From assembly GCA_943787295.1 (NCBI GenBank), contig CALSLW010000002.1, forward strand, positions 524,189-588,188: 64,000 nucleotides of DNA, written 5' to 3'. Within the stretch, counting starts at the first letter, position 1. Each line of letters opens with the position of its first letter. This stretch comes from an uncultured Flavobacteriaceae bacterium. GTDB lineage: Bacteria; Bacteroidota; Bacteroidia; Flavobacteriales; Flavobacteriaceae. Below, piece by piece: positions 1 through 9,288 of the stretch. The translations under genes and the position numbers were made by a program. Below the pieces are notes generated by a model. That model saw only the letters and a list, made by a program, of their open reading frames with translations. It did not search any database and was not told where the DNA came from.

Positions 1-1555
1 AAATCTATTGATTTGGTATTTGATTTCTTTTGGATTAATAAAATTCACTCAAATTAATATTTTCAAATTAATCATCGCTATAGGAACCTTTGCCCTAGCA
101 CTTGCTTTTGCAGGGAATGACTTGGTTAATTTTATTGGGGTCCCTATCGCCGCTTTTCAATCTTATGAGATTTGGGTTGCTTCTGGAGTAGCCGCCGAAA
201 GTTTTCCAATGAATGCCTTAGACGCTAAAGTACCTACCCCTACTTTATTCTTATTTGCTTCAGGAATGGTTATGATATTAACGCTTTGGTTTTCCTCAAA
301 AGCAAAAGGAGTAGTACAAACTTCCCTAGATTTGTCTAGTCAAAATGACACCAAAGAGCGTTTTAAACCTAACGCACTCTCTAGGGTAATGGTTCGTTTT
401 TTTAGTTGGACCAGTGATCAAGTGATTCGATTTATCCCGCTATCTTCACAGAAGAAAATCAAAAAACAATTTGAATTAGTTCCCCTTGATTCTTCAGAAG
501 ACTGGACAGATAACGCCCCTTCTTTTGATATGATGCGCGCAAGTATCAATCTTGTTGTAGCGGCTGTATTGATTTCTGCAGCGACCTCTCTAAAGCTTCC
601 CTTATCTACGACTTATGTTACTTTCATGGTTGCAATGGGAACATCTCTGGCAGATAAAGCTTGGGGGAGAGATAGTGCTGTATATCGAGTGGCTGGAGTG
701 TTAAACGTAATTGGAGGATGGTTTTTTACCGCTTTTAGTGCCTTTACCGTTTGTGGTATTATCTTATACTTGTTTCACATTGGTGGTCCTGTGGCCATTG
801 CATCAATCTTTTTTGTGGTACTGCTTATTACAGGAAAAAATTTCTTGAACCATCGAAAGAAATCAAAGGAAATTGAAGTAGAATCTCCCATCTTAAAATC
901 TGGGAGTCATTCTTATATTGGGGTGATTAAAGAAGCAGATGAAAATATCACACAGGTTGCTATAGACACCCATCAAGCTTTTACCCTGGTTATTGAAGGG
1001 CTTTCCTCTCAAAATCTTAAGAAGCTTAGCAAGGCCAAAAAGAAAGTAAAGAATTTAGAAGAAAGTATCCACGACCTTAGATCCAATTTGTTTTCTTTTA
1101 TTCGAAAATTAGAAGATAATAGTGTTGAAGCGAGTCGATTTTATATTGACACTTTGGTACATATTCAAGACATCATAGAGGACATCGATTATCTTGTCAA
1201 CATAAGCTATGATCATATCAATAATAATCACAGTAAATTAAAACTAAGTCAAATTCGGGGACTAAAAGAAATCTCTCAGTTAATTGACTTATTGCTTCAA
1301 GGTTCTATTAACGCTTTTGAAGATAACTCCTTAAAACAACTGGGGGAAGTGTTAGGGAAAAAGGAGGATATGATTGCTACGATTGACGATAAGATCAATG
1401 AACAGATTAGCTTGACAAGGGTGGAGGAACGAAGTCCAAAAAACACAAGATTGTATTTTAATATACTCCTAAAGTCGAAAGATTTAATTCGCCACAAAAT
1501 AATCTTAATTGATTCGTTTTATCAAACGACAAATCAACTAAAGACGAATTTATAA
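1..1555 (+). CDS. PiT-family inorganic phosphate transporter with C-terminal PhoU-like domain (5' end outside window)
   Basis: The reading frame is open to the left edge, so this is the C-terminal part of a longer protein. The visible part begins with membrane segments carrying the PiT signature GNDLVNFIG (about residues 36-44) and ends its membrane portion near residue 285. Residues about 300-515 are soluble, highly charged and helical, like the PhoU-type regulatory domain that many Bacteroidetes fuse to Pit. Known role of the family: proton- or sodium-coupled phosphate uptake across the inner membrane. The TTG at 8 is only the first possible start in the window and is unlikely to be the true one. 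It converges on the next gene with a 3-base gap. Confidence 0.88.
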   Translation, partial: NLLIWYLISFGLIKFTQINIFKLIIAIGTFALALAFAGNDLVNFIGVPIAAFQSYEIWVASGVAAESFPMNALDAKVPTPTLFLFASGMVMILTLWFSSKAKGVVQTSLDLSSQNDTKERFKPNALSRVMVRFFSWTSDQVIRFIPLSSQKKIKKQFELVPLDSSEDWTDNAPSFDMMRASINLVVAAVLISAATSLKLPLSTTYVTFMVAMGTSLADKAWGRDSAVYRVAGVLNVIGGWFFTAFSAFTVCGIILYLFHIGGPVAIASIFFVVLLITGKNFLNHRKKSKEIEVESPILKSGSHSYIGVIKEADENITQVAIDTHQAFTLVIEGLSSQNLKKLSKAKKKVKNLEESIHDLRSNLFSFIRKLEDNSVEASRFYIDTLVHIQDIIEDIDYLVNISYDHINNNHSKLKLSQIRGLKEISQLIDLLLQGSINAFEDNSLKQLGEVLGKKEDMIATIDDKINEQISLTRVEERSPKNTRLYFNILLKSKDLIRHKIILIDSFYQTTNQLKTNL

Positions 1556-1558
1556 GTG

Positions 1559-1924
1559 TTAACGTTCTACAGAAACTACTTTAGTTTGTGATTCAAAAGT
1601 TAATTTTTGTAAGACCTTATTGTTTTTAAACTCAACTTCTGTTAAGTCTTTATTATCCCAAAACAACCAAGTGCCATTGCGTTTTCCACGTGAGTAGTTG
1701 GCAACACAAAGTAAATCTCCTTCTTCAGAATACTTGACCCATTTCCCATGAAGCTTATTATTCTTAAAATAACCTTCTTGTGCCAGCTGACCATTTTCAT
1801 GGTAAGTATTAACCTTGGTTAATTTGCCTTCTTTAACGGTAACCGTTTTTAAAGTTTCATTATTCTCCTGTGCCATTACAGTCACTCCTAGCATTAAAAC
1901 GAATGTTAAAATATAAGTTCTCAT
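1559..1924 (-). CDS. Secreted MORN-repeat protein (YwqK-like)
   Basis: Small exported protein of about 121 residues. The ATG at 1924 is preferred over the upstream one at 1951 because it starts directly with a signal peptide (MRTYILTFVLMLG..VMAQ). The mature part has MORN/YwqK-type repeats: YHENGQLAQEG, YFKNNKLHGKWVKY, YSRGKRNGTWLFW. Such repeats form beta-hairpin stacks. In Bacteroidetes these proteins are commonly annotated as YwqK-family antitoxin, but no toxin partner is adjacent, so that name should not be read as function. It lies between convergent Pit and the downstream side of nrdA. Confidence 0.75.
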   Translation of the reverse strand: MRTYILTFVLMLGVTVMAQENNETLKTVTVKEGKLTKVNTYHENGQLAQEGYFKNNKLHGKWVKYSEEGDLLCVANYSRGKRNGTWLFWDNKDLTEVEFKNNKVLQKLTFESQTKVVSVER

Positions 1925-2021
1925 AGGGATTGTTTTATGATTACATATCAAATATATAACATTAATTTAATATATAGGCAATAATTAGGTAACATTAATT
2001 TAACATTGGGGGTTGAGGCAT

Positions 2022-2048
2022 AAAAAAAGCCCCATTAAGGGGCTGTTT
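2022..2048 (-). terminator. Rho-independent terminator of nrdBA
   Basis: Perfect 6-bp stem AGCCCC/GGGGCT with a 5-base loop, followed on the minus strand by a run of seven T. It lies 16 bases past the nrdA stop. The plus-strand side also has TTTT, so it may work weakly in both directions. Confidence 0.85.
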
Positions 2049-2063
2049 TACAGATATTTAGTC

Positions 2064-4511
2064 TTAAGAACCACACATTAAGCAATCGTCATCTTCGCTT
2101 TCACGAGACTGATCTAACATGGTTTTTAACTCTTCTGGGGTTAAAGGCTCTACGGGTACAGCGGCGGGTTTAGCTGCTGTATTGGCTTTTAATGGTGCCT
2201 GTGCAGCGGCTGCAGCGGCTGTTTCAGGCACTTGTGCTTTCTCTTTGTTACTCAAGGTAAATTTAATCGCATCTACGGCTGATTTAGTTCTCAAGTAATA
2301 CATCCCTGTCTTCAAACCTGACTTCCATGCATAGAAGTGCATAGAAGTTAATTTTGCCATGGTGGCTCCTTCCATAAAGAGGTTTAAGGATTGAGATTGA
2401 TCGATAAAGTAACCTCTATGGCGAGACATGTCGATGATGTCTTTCATGCTTAGCTCCCAAACTGTTTTATACAGCTCTTTGATCTCTGCTGGAATCCCCT
2501 CAATGTTTTGAACTGATCCATTTGCACGCATCAACTCTTGCTTCATATCTTCTGTCCACAAACCTAGTTCTACTAAATCTTCTAAAAGGTGTTTGTTTAC
2601 AACGATAAACTCTCCAGAGAGTACACGACGAGTGTAGATGTTAGACGTATAGGGTTCAAAACATTCGTTGTTTCCAAGAATTTGAGAAGTAGATGCTGTT
2701 GGCATAGGTGCAACGAGAAGAGAGTTACGCACACCGTGCTTTTTAACTTGTTTACGTAAAGCTGCCCAGTCCCAGCGACCACTTAATTCTTCGTCTTTCA
2801 CACCCCACATATTGTGCTGGAATTCTCCTTTTGACATCGGAGAACCTTTAAATGTAGAGTAGGGTCCATCTTTTTCTGCTTCTTCCATAGAGGCAGTTAC
2901 TGCAGCAAAATAGAGGGTTTCGAAAATGTCTTGGTTTAAGTCTTTTGCTTCTTGCGAAGTAAATGGTAGGCGCAGTTGTATAAAGGCATCGGCTAATCCT
3001 TGTACTCCTAATCCTACTGGACGATGGCGCATATTAGAATTCTCAGCTTCTTGAACCGGATAGTAGTTACGATCAATTACACGGTTCAGGTTTTTAGTGA
3101 CTTGCTTGGTCACACGGTAAAGTTCGTCATGATCAAAAGCTCCGTCTTTTACGAACATAGGCAAGGCAATCGAGGCTAAGTTACATACAGCAACTTCGTC
3201 TGGAGAGGTGTACTCCATGATCTCTGTACATAAGTTAGAAGAACGAATGGTTCCTAGATTCTTTTGATTCGACTTGCGGTTCGCTGCATCCTTGTACAAC
3301 ATATAAGGTGTTCCCGTTTCGATTTGCGATTCTAATATTTTCTCCCATAATTCACGCGCACGAATGGTTTTACGACCTTTTCCTTCACTTTCGTATTTGG
3401 TGTATAACGCATCGAATTCGTCACTGTGACATTTGTACAGATCTGGACATTCGTTTGGACACATTAGGGTCCATTCTGCATCTGCTTCTACCCTTTTCAT
3501 GAATAAATCTGGCGTCCACATGGCATAGAATAAATCACGTGCACGCATTTCTTCTTTTCCGTGATTCTTTCTTAAATCGAGGAAATCAAATATATCGGCA
3601 TGCCATGGTTCAATGTAAATAGCAAAAGAGCCTTTTCGTTTACCCCCACCTTGATCTACATAACGAGCGGTGTCGTTGTAAACACGGAGCATGGGAACAA
3701 TTCCATTAGAAGTTCCGTTAGTTCCAGAGATATAAGAGCCTGTCGCTCTAACATTGTGTATCGATAGACCAATTCCTCCTGCAGACTGAGAAATTTTAGC
3801 CGTTTGTTTTAAGGTATCATAAATCCCGTCAATACTATCATCTTGCATGGCCAAAAGGAAGCAAGAAGACATTTGTGGTTTTGGTGTTCCAGAGTTGAAC
3901 AGGGTTGGTGTTGCGTGGGTAAAGAAACGTTTAGACATCAGCTCATAGGTCTCTAAAACCGAATCAATGTCATCCATGTGAATCCCTACAGAAACGCGCA
4001 TCAACATATGCTGTGGGCGTTCAACTATTTCACCGTTAAGTTTAAGTAAGTAAGAACGTTCTAAGGTTTTAAAACCAAAGAAGTCATAGCCAAAATCGCG
4101 ATTATAAATGATGCTTGAGTCAAGGACTTCTTTGTTCTTTTGAATGATGTTATAAACCTCGTCAGAGAGTAAAGGTGCATCTTTACCTGTTCTGGGGTTA
4201 ACATATTTGTACAAGTCCGTCATTGTTTCAGAGAAGGACTTCTTAGTGTTTTTGTGCAGATTCGATACAGAAATACGCGCAGCCAGTTGTGCATAGTCTG
4301 GGTGCGAAGTGGTCATTGTTGCGGCAATTTCAGACGCTAGATTATCCAACTCAGAGGTAGTCACTCCATCATAAAGCCCTTCGATCACTCGCATCGCAAC
4401 ACGAACTGGATCAACCAGTGGATTTAAATCATAACATAACTTTTTTACCCTTGCGGTAATTTTATCGAACATAATGGGCTCTTTATGCCCGTCTCTTTTG
4501 ACTACAAACAT
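2064..4511 (-). CDS. nrdA: Ribonucleoside-diphosphate reductase, alpha (large) subunit, class I
   Basis: Catalytic subunit that reduces ribonucleoside diphosphates to deoxyribonucleotides. 815 residues. An ATP-cone allosteric domain is at about 1-90. The active-site cysteine and glutamate are in SSNLCTEI (C428, E430), a redox cysteine is in SSCFL (C217), and the tyrosine pair of the radical path is in MYYLRT (about 740). An Ala/Pro-rich linker leads to the C-terminal tail CLMCGS, whose two cysteines pass electrons from thioredoxin. It follows nrdB by 81 bases in the same direction, so the pair is an operon, ending in the hairpin just downstream. All key residues are present. Confidence 0.96.
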   Translation of the reverse strand: MFVVKRDGHKEPIMFDKITARVKKLCYDLNPLVDPVRVAMRVIEGLYDGVTTSELDNLASEIAATMTTSHPDYAQLAARISVSNLHKNTKKSFSETMTDLYKYVNPRTGKDAPLLSDEVYNIIQKNKEVLDSSIIYNRDFGYDFFGFKTLERSYLLKLNGEIVERPQHMLMRVSVGIHMDDIDSVLETYELMSKRFFTHATPTLFNSGTPKPQMSSCFLLAMQDDSIDGIYDTLKQTAKISQSAGGIGLSIHNVRATGSYISGTNGTSNGIVPMLRVYNDTARYVDQGGGKRKGSFAIYIEPWHADIFDFLDLRKNHGKEEMRARDLFYAMWTPDLFMKRVEADAEWTLMCPNECPDLYKCHSDEFDALYTKYESEGKGRKTIRARELWEKILESQIETGTPYMLYKDAANRKSNQKNLGTIRSSNLCTEIMEYTSPDEVAVCNLASIALPMFVKDGAFDHDELYRVTKQVTKNLNRVIDRNYYPVQEAENSNMRHRPVGLGVQGLADAFIQLRLPFTSQEAKDLNQDIFETLYFAAVTASMEEAEKDGPYSTFKGSPMSKGEFQHNMWGVKDEELSGRWDWAALRKQVKKHGVRNSLLVAPMPTASTSQILGNNECFEPYTSNIYTRRVLSGEFIVVNKHLLEDLVELGLWTEDMKQELMRANGSVQNIEGIPAEIKELYKTVWELSMKDIIDMSRHRGYFIDQSQSLNLFMEGATMAKLTSMHFYAWKSGLKTGMYYLRTKSAVDAIKFTLSNKEKAQVPETAAAAAAQAPLKANTAAKPAAVPVEPLTPEELKTMLDQSRESEDDDCLMCGS

Positions 4512-4592
4512 GCACTTTTGGTTTTAACGATTATTTCATTGGTATAGTTGCTTGTCAACAATACCGGTGTTTTTTATAACTAGAAGGAACTT

Positions 4593-5570
4593 CTAGAAAT
4601 CTGCGTCGAAACTAATTTTAGTTTCTTGATCTTCGGCGTTTAAAACACCTGCCTTTTGATATTCTGACACACGCTTCTCAAAGAAGTTGGTTTTCCCTTG
4701 TAGGGAAATCATGTCCATAAAATCAAATGGGTTGGTCACATTAAATTCTTTTGGGCAATTTAACTCAACCAATAAGCGGTCTGTCACAAACTCAAGGTAT
4801 TGTGTCATTAACTTAGAATTCATCCCAATCAAGCTAACTGGTAATGATTCTGTTACAAACTCGCGCTCGATGTTTAGGGCATCTAAAATAATTTCTTGGA
4901 TACGCTCTGTAGGCACTTTGTTCACAAGGTGATGGTTGTGTAAGTGCACGGCAAAGTCACAGTGTACTCCTTCATCTCGTGAGATTAACTCATTGGAGAA
5001 AGTAAGTCCTGGCATAAGCCCGCGTTTCTTTAACCAATAAATTGAACAAAATGCTCCAGAAAAGAAAATCCCTTCTACAGCTGCAAAGGCAATAAGACGC
5101 TCTGCAAAAGAATCTGAATCTATCCATTTTAATGCCCACTCTGCTTTTTTCTTAATGGCAGGGAAAACCTCAATTGCACGGAACAATTGATCTTTTTCGG
5201 CCTCATCTTTAACATAAGTGTCGATCAATAAAGAGTAGGTTTCAGAATGGATATTTTCCATCATGATTTGGAAACCATAGAAAAACTTCGCTTCAGAATA
5301 TTGAACTTCGTTGACAAAGTTCTCTGCTAAATTTTCATTGACAATTCCATCAGAAGCAGCAAAGAAAGCTAAGATGTGTTTGATGAAGTATTTTTCATCT
5401 GCACTTAACTTGTCGTTCCAATCTGTAAGATCCTGGTGTAAATCGATTTCTTCTGCCGTCCAGAAACTTGCTTCCATCTTCTTATACCACTCCCAAATGT
5501 CGTGGTGTTTGATTGGAAAAATTACGAATCTGTCTTTGTTTTCTTGAAGTATCGGTTCTACTGCTGCCAT
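4593..5570 (-). CDS. nrdB: Ribonucleoside-diphosphate reductase, beta (small) subunit, class I
   Basis: Radical-generating partner of NrdA, about 325 residues from the chosen ATG. The diiron/dimetal ligands are visible: the acidic residue in [12 protein letters not shown] and H in ENIHSETY, and E plus ExxH in [14 protein letters not shown]. The tyrosine in ENIHSETY sits at the position of the class Ia tyrosyl radical, so this looks like a tyrosyl-radical enzyme. The frame is open up to an ATG at 5660, with others at 5648 and 5570; 5570 (MAAVEPIL) gives the usual length for flavobacterial NrdB. First gene of the nrdBA operon, with a DnaA box and a palindrome upstream. Confidence 0.95.
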   Translation of the reverse strand: MAAVEPILQENKDRFVIFPIKHHDIWEWYKKMEASFWTAEEIDLHQDLTDWNDKLSADEKYFIKHILAFFAASDGIVNENLAENFVNEVQYSEAKFFYGFQIMMENIHSETYSLLIDTYVKDEAEKDQLFRAIEVFPAIKKKAEWALKWIDSDSFAERLIAFAAVEGIFFSGAFCSIYWLKKRGLMPGLTFSNELISRDEGVHCDFAVHLHNHHLVNKVPTERIQEIILDALNIEREFVTESLPVSLIGMNSKLMTQYLEFVTDRLLVELNCPKEFNVTNPFDFMDMISLQGKTNFFEKRVSEYQKAGVLNAEDQETKISFDADF

Positions 5571-5650
5571 AATCTCGTCATTTTGAATTTCTAGTTCTGT
5601 TTTTGTCTCTAACAAAGATTTAAAATTGTGAGAAGAAATAAAAGTCATAC

Positions 5651-5659
5651 TTATCCACA
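5651..5659 (+). promoter_or_regulatory. DnaA box upstream of nrdBA
   Basis: TTATCCACA is an exact match to the DnaA-box consensus TTATNCACA, 81 bases 5' of the nrdB start. In E. coli the nrdAB promoter carries DnaA boxes that tie nucleotide reduction to replication; the same control here is inferred from one site. Confidence 0.5.
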
Positions 5660-5722
5660 ATGACCTATAGTTTTTAACAAAACACCCTTAAATTACAACA
5701 AATCGCTAAAATAGACTAGTTT

Positions 5723-5737
5723 TTAACAATATGTTAA
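5723..5737. promoter_or_regulatory. Palindrome in the nrdBA upstream region
   Basis: TTAACA-ATA-TGTTAA, a perfect 6-bp inverted repeat with a 3-base centre, in the 211-base gap between the DUF3109 gene and nrdB. It is a candidate operator. It does not match the NrdR-box pattern well, so no regulator is named. Confidence 0.35.
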
Positions 5738-5781
5738 TCAAGTGTTTAAACTGATTTTTCAGCTCTTAAGCCCTATAAAAC

Positions 5782-6360
5782 CTAGAAACGCAAATTGGCT
5801 TTTTCTTCTGCAACTTTTTCAAGCGAATTATACCAGTCTTTTCCAAACTTTCTAATCAAGGCTTCTTTGACAAATTTGTAGACGGGAACTTTTAATTGTT
5901 CTCCTAAACTGCAAGCATCACTACAGATTTGCCAATGGTGATAATTGACCGCTGCAAATTCTGAATATTGCTGTACGCGAACGGGGTATAAATGACAAGA
6001 AACGGGTTTTTTCCAGTCAATTTTACCATCTAAATAGGCTTTTTCTATCCCACAAGCAGCATGACCTTTATCGTCAAAAACGGTATAGACACATTCTTTT
6101 CCTTCTATGATAGGGGTTTCCCATTCTCCATCCCAGCCTTTTATGTATAGCCCTTGCTGCTCAATTTCAGCTAAACCTTTTTCATTGAGATAAGGCCGAA
6201 TGGCCTCAAAGTTTTTTTCTAATTCCTTTAATTCTCCTTCTTCGAGTGGTGCTCCTGCTTCTCCTTCTACACAACATGCGCCTTTGCACTGTTGTAGATT
6301 ACAAACGAAATCTTTTTCAAATAAATCATCTGAAACCAATGTTTTATCAATCTGCATCAT
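5782..6360 (-). CDS. DUF3109 family cysteine-rich protein
   Basis: 192 residues, soluble, no signal peptide. The N-terminal CNLQQCKGACC and later Cys positions (GKECVYT, AACGIEKA, VSCHLYPV, ICSDACSLG) match the DUF3109 pattern, a family widespread in Bacteroidetes whose cysteine arrangement resembles metal or Fe-S binding proteins (YkgJ/Fe-S cluster type). Function is not known. The frame starts with two consecutive Met codons; either may be used. It is separated from nrdB by 211 bases, so it is probably a separate transcript. Confidence 0.82.
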   Translation of the reverse strand: MMQIDKTLVSDDLFEKDFVCNLQQCKGACCVEGEAGAPLEEGELKELEKNFEAIRPYLNEKGLAEIEQQGLYIKGWDGEWETPIIEGKECVYTVFDDKGHAACGIEKAYLDGKIDWKKPVSCHLYPVRVQQYSEFAAVNYHHWQICSDACSLGEQLKVPVYKFVKEALIRKFGKDWYNSLEKVAEEKANLRF

Positions 6361-6428
6361 GGGTCAAAGATAGTTTTTTGAAGAGGATAAATTCGTTTTG
6401 AATCTCACAAAAGCAAAGAGAATTGATG

Positions 6429-6436
6429 TACTTTTG
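6429..6436 (+). promoter_or_regulatory. Promoter -7 element of marC
   Basis: TACTTTTG matches the Bacteroidetes -7 box TAnnTTTG. It lies 19 bases before the ATG at 6456 and downstream of the alternative ATG at 6423, which argues for 6456 as the true start. No TTG at the expected -33 distance. Confidence 0.45.
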
Positions 6437-6455
6437 CTTTATAAAACACAAAGAG

Positions 6456-7028
6456 ATGGCATTTGACTTAAAAGAAGTATTTACCGCTGGAATGGTCTTA
6501 TTTGCTGTAATTGATATTATCGGCAATATTCCATTAGTGATTTCATTAAGAGAAAAAGTTGGGCATATTCAATCTGAAAAAGCCTCAATTGTATCAGGGA
6601 TCATCATGATTGCTTTTCTTTTTGTAGGAGAAGAAATCCTGAAACTCATTGGGATTGACACCAATTCTTTTGCCATTGCAGGATCTTTTATCATCTTTTT
6701 CCTGGCGCTTGAAATGGTCTTAGGCGTCAATCTCTTCAACAATGACGAACCGGATACAGCCTCAATCGTTCCGCTTGCGTTTCCCATGATCGCAGGAGCA
6801 GGAACCTTAACTTCTTTACTTTCCCTTAGAGCAGAATATCACGTGATTAATATCATTATTGCTATTGTGATCAACATCATTATTGTGTATGTGATTTTAA
6901 AATCTTCTAGTAGAATCGAAAAACTGCTGGGACGATCTGGAATTAATATTATTCGAAAAGTTTTTGGCGTAGTCCTATTAGCTATTGCTGTAAAACTCTT
7001 TACATCAAACGTGCAGCAACTCTTTTAA
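6456..7028 (+). CDS. MarC family integral membrane protein
   Basis: 190 residues, almost entirely hydrophobic, about six membrane segments. MAFDLKEVFTAGMVLFAVIDIIG and the PLAFPMIAGAG segment are typical of MarC/UPF0056. The family sits in the inner membrane; despite its name (multiple antibiotic resistance) it has no proven transport activity. The start at 6456 is chosen because the promoter element lies between it and the upstream ATG at 6423. A small membrane protein gene follows after 10 bases, likely co-transcribed. Confidence 0.87.
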   Translation: MAFDLKEVFTAGMVLFAVIDIIGNIPLVISLREKVGHIQSEKASIVSGIIMIAFLFVGEEILKLIGIDTNSFAIAGSFIIFFLALEMVLGVNLFNNDEPDTASIVPLAFPMIAGAGTLTSLLSLRAEYHVINIIIAIVINIIIVYVILKSSSRIEKLLGRSGINIIRKVFGVVLLAIAVKLFTSNVQQLF

Positions 7029-7038
7029 ACCATATACT

Positions 7039-7245
7039 ATGAAAAACTTCTTGCGTGTTATGGCAGTACTGGCCTTAGGAATGATGATTTTTAACCTCAC
7101 TATGATTGACTGGGAAATGCCTACAGAAGGAGACAGCCTGGTCGCCATTATTGGAATTTTAGCTTCAGGTTCTGCTTTACTTTTAATTTGGATTCTTTTG
7201 CTATCGCTAAAGATAAATGCCAAGCAAAAAGGGAAGGACTTTTAA
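7039..7245 (+). CDS. Small membrane protein of unknown function
   Basis: 68 residues with two predicted membrane segments (about 5-22 and 36-58) and a short basic tail. I do not recognise a named family. It starts 10 bases after marC and is probably in the same transcript. It ends back-to-back with the S41 protease gene, with no base between the two stop codons, so no separate terminator fits between them. Confidence 0.7.
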   Translation: MKNFLRVMAVLALGMMIFNLTMIDWEMPTEGDSLVAIIGILASGSALLLIWILLLSLKINAKQKGKDF

Positions 7246-8833
7246 TTAATCCAAAGGTTTTTCTTTAAGCTCTTGCAAGGCTTTTTTGATAAATTCGTCC
7301 TGTCGATGAAGTATTTTTAAGTGCGCAGCTTCGTCAAAAAGCTGTAATCCTAAATAGGAATGTATTGCGGTGGTAGCAAGTTCCTCATTTTCTAGTTGCA
7401 AAGGAACTCCTTGCTCTTTTATGTATTGCTTCAAAGCGGTGATCCATCTTTCTTTTTCTGCTAAAGCGGAAGTTATAAATGCTTCCCGATCTAGGTCTTC
7501 AAAGTCTTTACGGCGTTGATCTAATTCTCTAAAGACAAAGTGATTTATTAGATTAGAGCGTAAAAGATAACTGCTCCATTCTTCGTCTAAACTTGCTGTG
7601 TTTGCCACATAAATATCTGGCACAATCCCGCCGCCGCCATAAACCACTCTTCCTTTTGGAGTTGTAAACGCAAGGGAGTCATTTTGAGGTATTTTTGTCG
7701 CATCGGCAATTTCTCCTGTTTGGTAACGCTCTTGAACTTCGTCATAATAAGCTTCGTTCCCTTTGTCATAAGCCCGTTGTATAGATCGTCCTGTAGGGGT
7801 GTAATAACGCGCTGTGGTTAAGCGAACTGCTTCTTTAGTCCCTAAGGGCATTTGCTGTTGTACTAAGCCTTTCCCAAAACTGCGCTGCCCTAAAATCCAA
7901 GCGCGATCATTGTCTTGCAGTGCTCCTGCCACCACTTCACTTGCAGAGGCAGATTCGCCATTAATCAAAACATAGACTTGTCCCTCTTCAAAGACACCTT
8001 CTTTTGTGGCATAAGTTACCTCTTGCTCTCCTTTGTTGCTTTCGACCATAACGATCGACTTGCCTTCGCTCAAGAAGGTATCGGCAATTTCTTCGGCTGT
8101 ATCTAAATATCCTCCTGGATTATTACGCAGGTCTAAAATTAGCTGCGTCATTCCATGCTGCTTAAGGGATGTCATGGCTTTGCCAAACTCTCTTGAAGTT
8201 GTTTCTGCAAAACGATTGATCTGGATATAGCCTATTTCTGGTTCGACTAAATAGTGCGCGACAGAGGTAATAGGAACCGCTCCGCGGTTTAATTCTACCA
8301 TTAGGTTTTTTTGCTCAGTAGGGCGAAAGAGTGATAGTTTTAAAGGACTGTCTTCTTCTCCTCTAAGGATGTTAACAATGTCTTGGCTTTGCAATTGCTT
8401 CCCATAAAGGGTGTCTTGATTGGCAATTAATATTCTATCCCCCGCCAAAATTCCAGCCGCCTTACTTGGGACCCCCCGGAAGAACTCGCACCACATTAAC
8501 GGTATCGTTTACCATAAAGAAGCTCACCCCTATCCCGACAAAATTTCCCTGCATATTCTCTGCCATACGAGACAATTCTTCTTTGGAGATATAGAAAGAG
8601 TGGGGGTCTAACTTTTTGATTAAATCTTGAATTACCTCTGTGGCTAAACTATCTGTATCAATTTGATCGACATAATATTGATCTAAATACCGCATAAATT
8701 GTGACAGTTTTTGATTTCCTGTCATCGGTTGGCGTACTACATTTTGAACGATTTGTTGATTACTCCCAATCAAGAACCCTAGCGTTATTGAAAGTAGCAC
8801 AACTACCCACATATAGACGGTGTAGGACTTCAT
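7246..8833 (-). pseudogene. S41 family C-terminal processing peptidase, interrupted by one frameshift
   Basis: The N-terminal piece (8833 to about 8470) has a membrane anchor (YTVYMWVVVLLSITLGFLIG) and the start of the PDZ domain, ending RVLPGGP. The frame then shifts and continues with PSKAAGILAGDRILI (PDZ) and the protease domain with the catalytic serine in INGESASASEVVAGAL and the lysine in SFGKGLVQQ. Joined, the product is about 528 residues, normal for flavobacterial S41/CtpA-like periplasmic proteases. The shift lies at 8468-8478, where G6 and C3 runs adjoin, so a homopolymer indel is the simplest explanation. The start overlaps the deaminase stop (ATGA). Confidence 0.85.
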
Positions 8834-9261
8834 TCGCTTTTGTTTTCTAAAGAAAAATGTTCAACTACTACCCCCGCTTTTTTTAGAAAATCAACCCCAG
8901 ACAGATCTTTATAAGCAGTGGCATAAACCACGCGCTTGATGCCCGATTGATGGATTAATTTAGAACATTCTTTACAAGGTGAAAGAGTAATATAGAGGGT
9001 TGCACCCTGACACGATTGTGTCGAAGAAGCAACTTTTAGGATGGCATTTGCCTCGGCGTGTAACACATACCATTTTGTATAGTGTTCTTCGTCTTCGCAA
9101 ACATTTTCAAAACCCGAAGGGGTGCCATTATAGCCGTCAGAAATAATCATCCGATCTTTGACAATTAGGGCACCTACTTTCTTGCGTTCGCAGTATGAGA
9201 GGTCTCCCCAAGTCCTTGCCATTGAAAGATATGCGCGATCGTATTGTGCTTGTTTATTCAT
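8830..9261 (-). CDS. Cytidine/deoxycytidylate deaminase family protein (dCMP deaminase-like)
   Basis: 143 residues from the ATG at 9261; an in-frame ATG at 9279 lies 18 bases earlier but MNKQAQYDRAYLSMA is the usual beginning. Zinc-site motifs of the deaminase fold: VLHAEANAIL (HAE with the proton-shuttle Glu) and SPCKECSKLI (PCxxC). A third ligand region, ERKKVGALIVKDRMIISDGYNG, is typical of dCMP deaminase/ComEB. Likely converts dCMP to dUMP for dTTP synthesis. Its stop overlaps the protease start by 4 bases, so the two are translationally coupled. Confidence 0.88.
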   Translation of the reverse strand: MNKQAQYDRAYLSMARTWGDLSYCERKKVGALIVKDRMIISDGYNGTPSGFENVCEDEEHYTKWYVLHAEANAILKVASSTQSCQGATLYITLSPCKECSKLIHQSGIKRVVYATAYKDLSGVDFLKKAGVVVEHFSLENKSE

Positions 9262-9288
9262 GCTAAACGAAGATATCAATTTTGAGGC

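Noticed and set aside
1559-1924. Toxin-antitoxin system from the YwqK label
   Set aside because: No toxin gene is adjacent and the protein has a secretion signal; the label reflects family naming only.
5651-5659. Chromosome origin signalled by DnaA boxes (5651 and 28370)
   Set aside because: Each box is single, without a cluster, AT-rich unwinding element or dnaA/dnaN genes.
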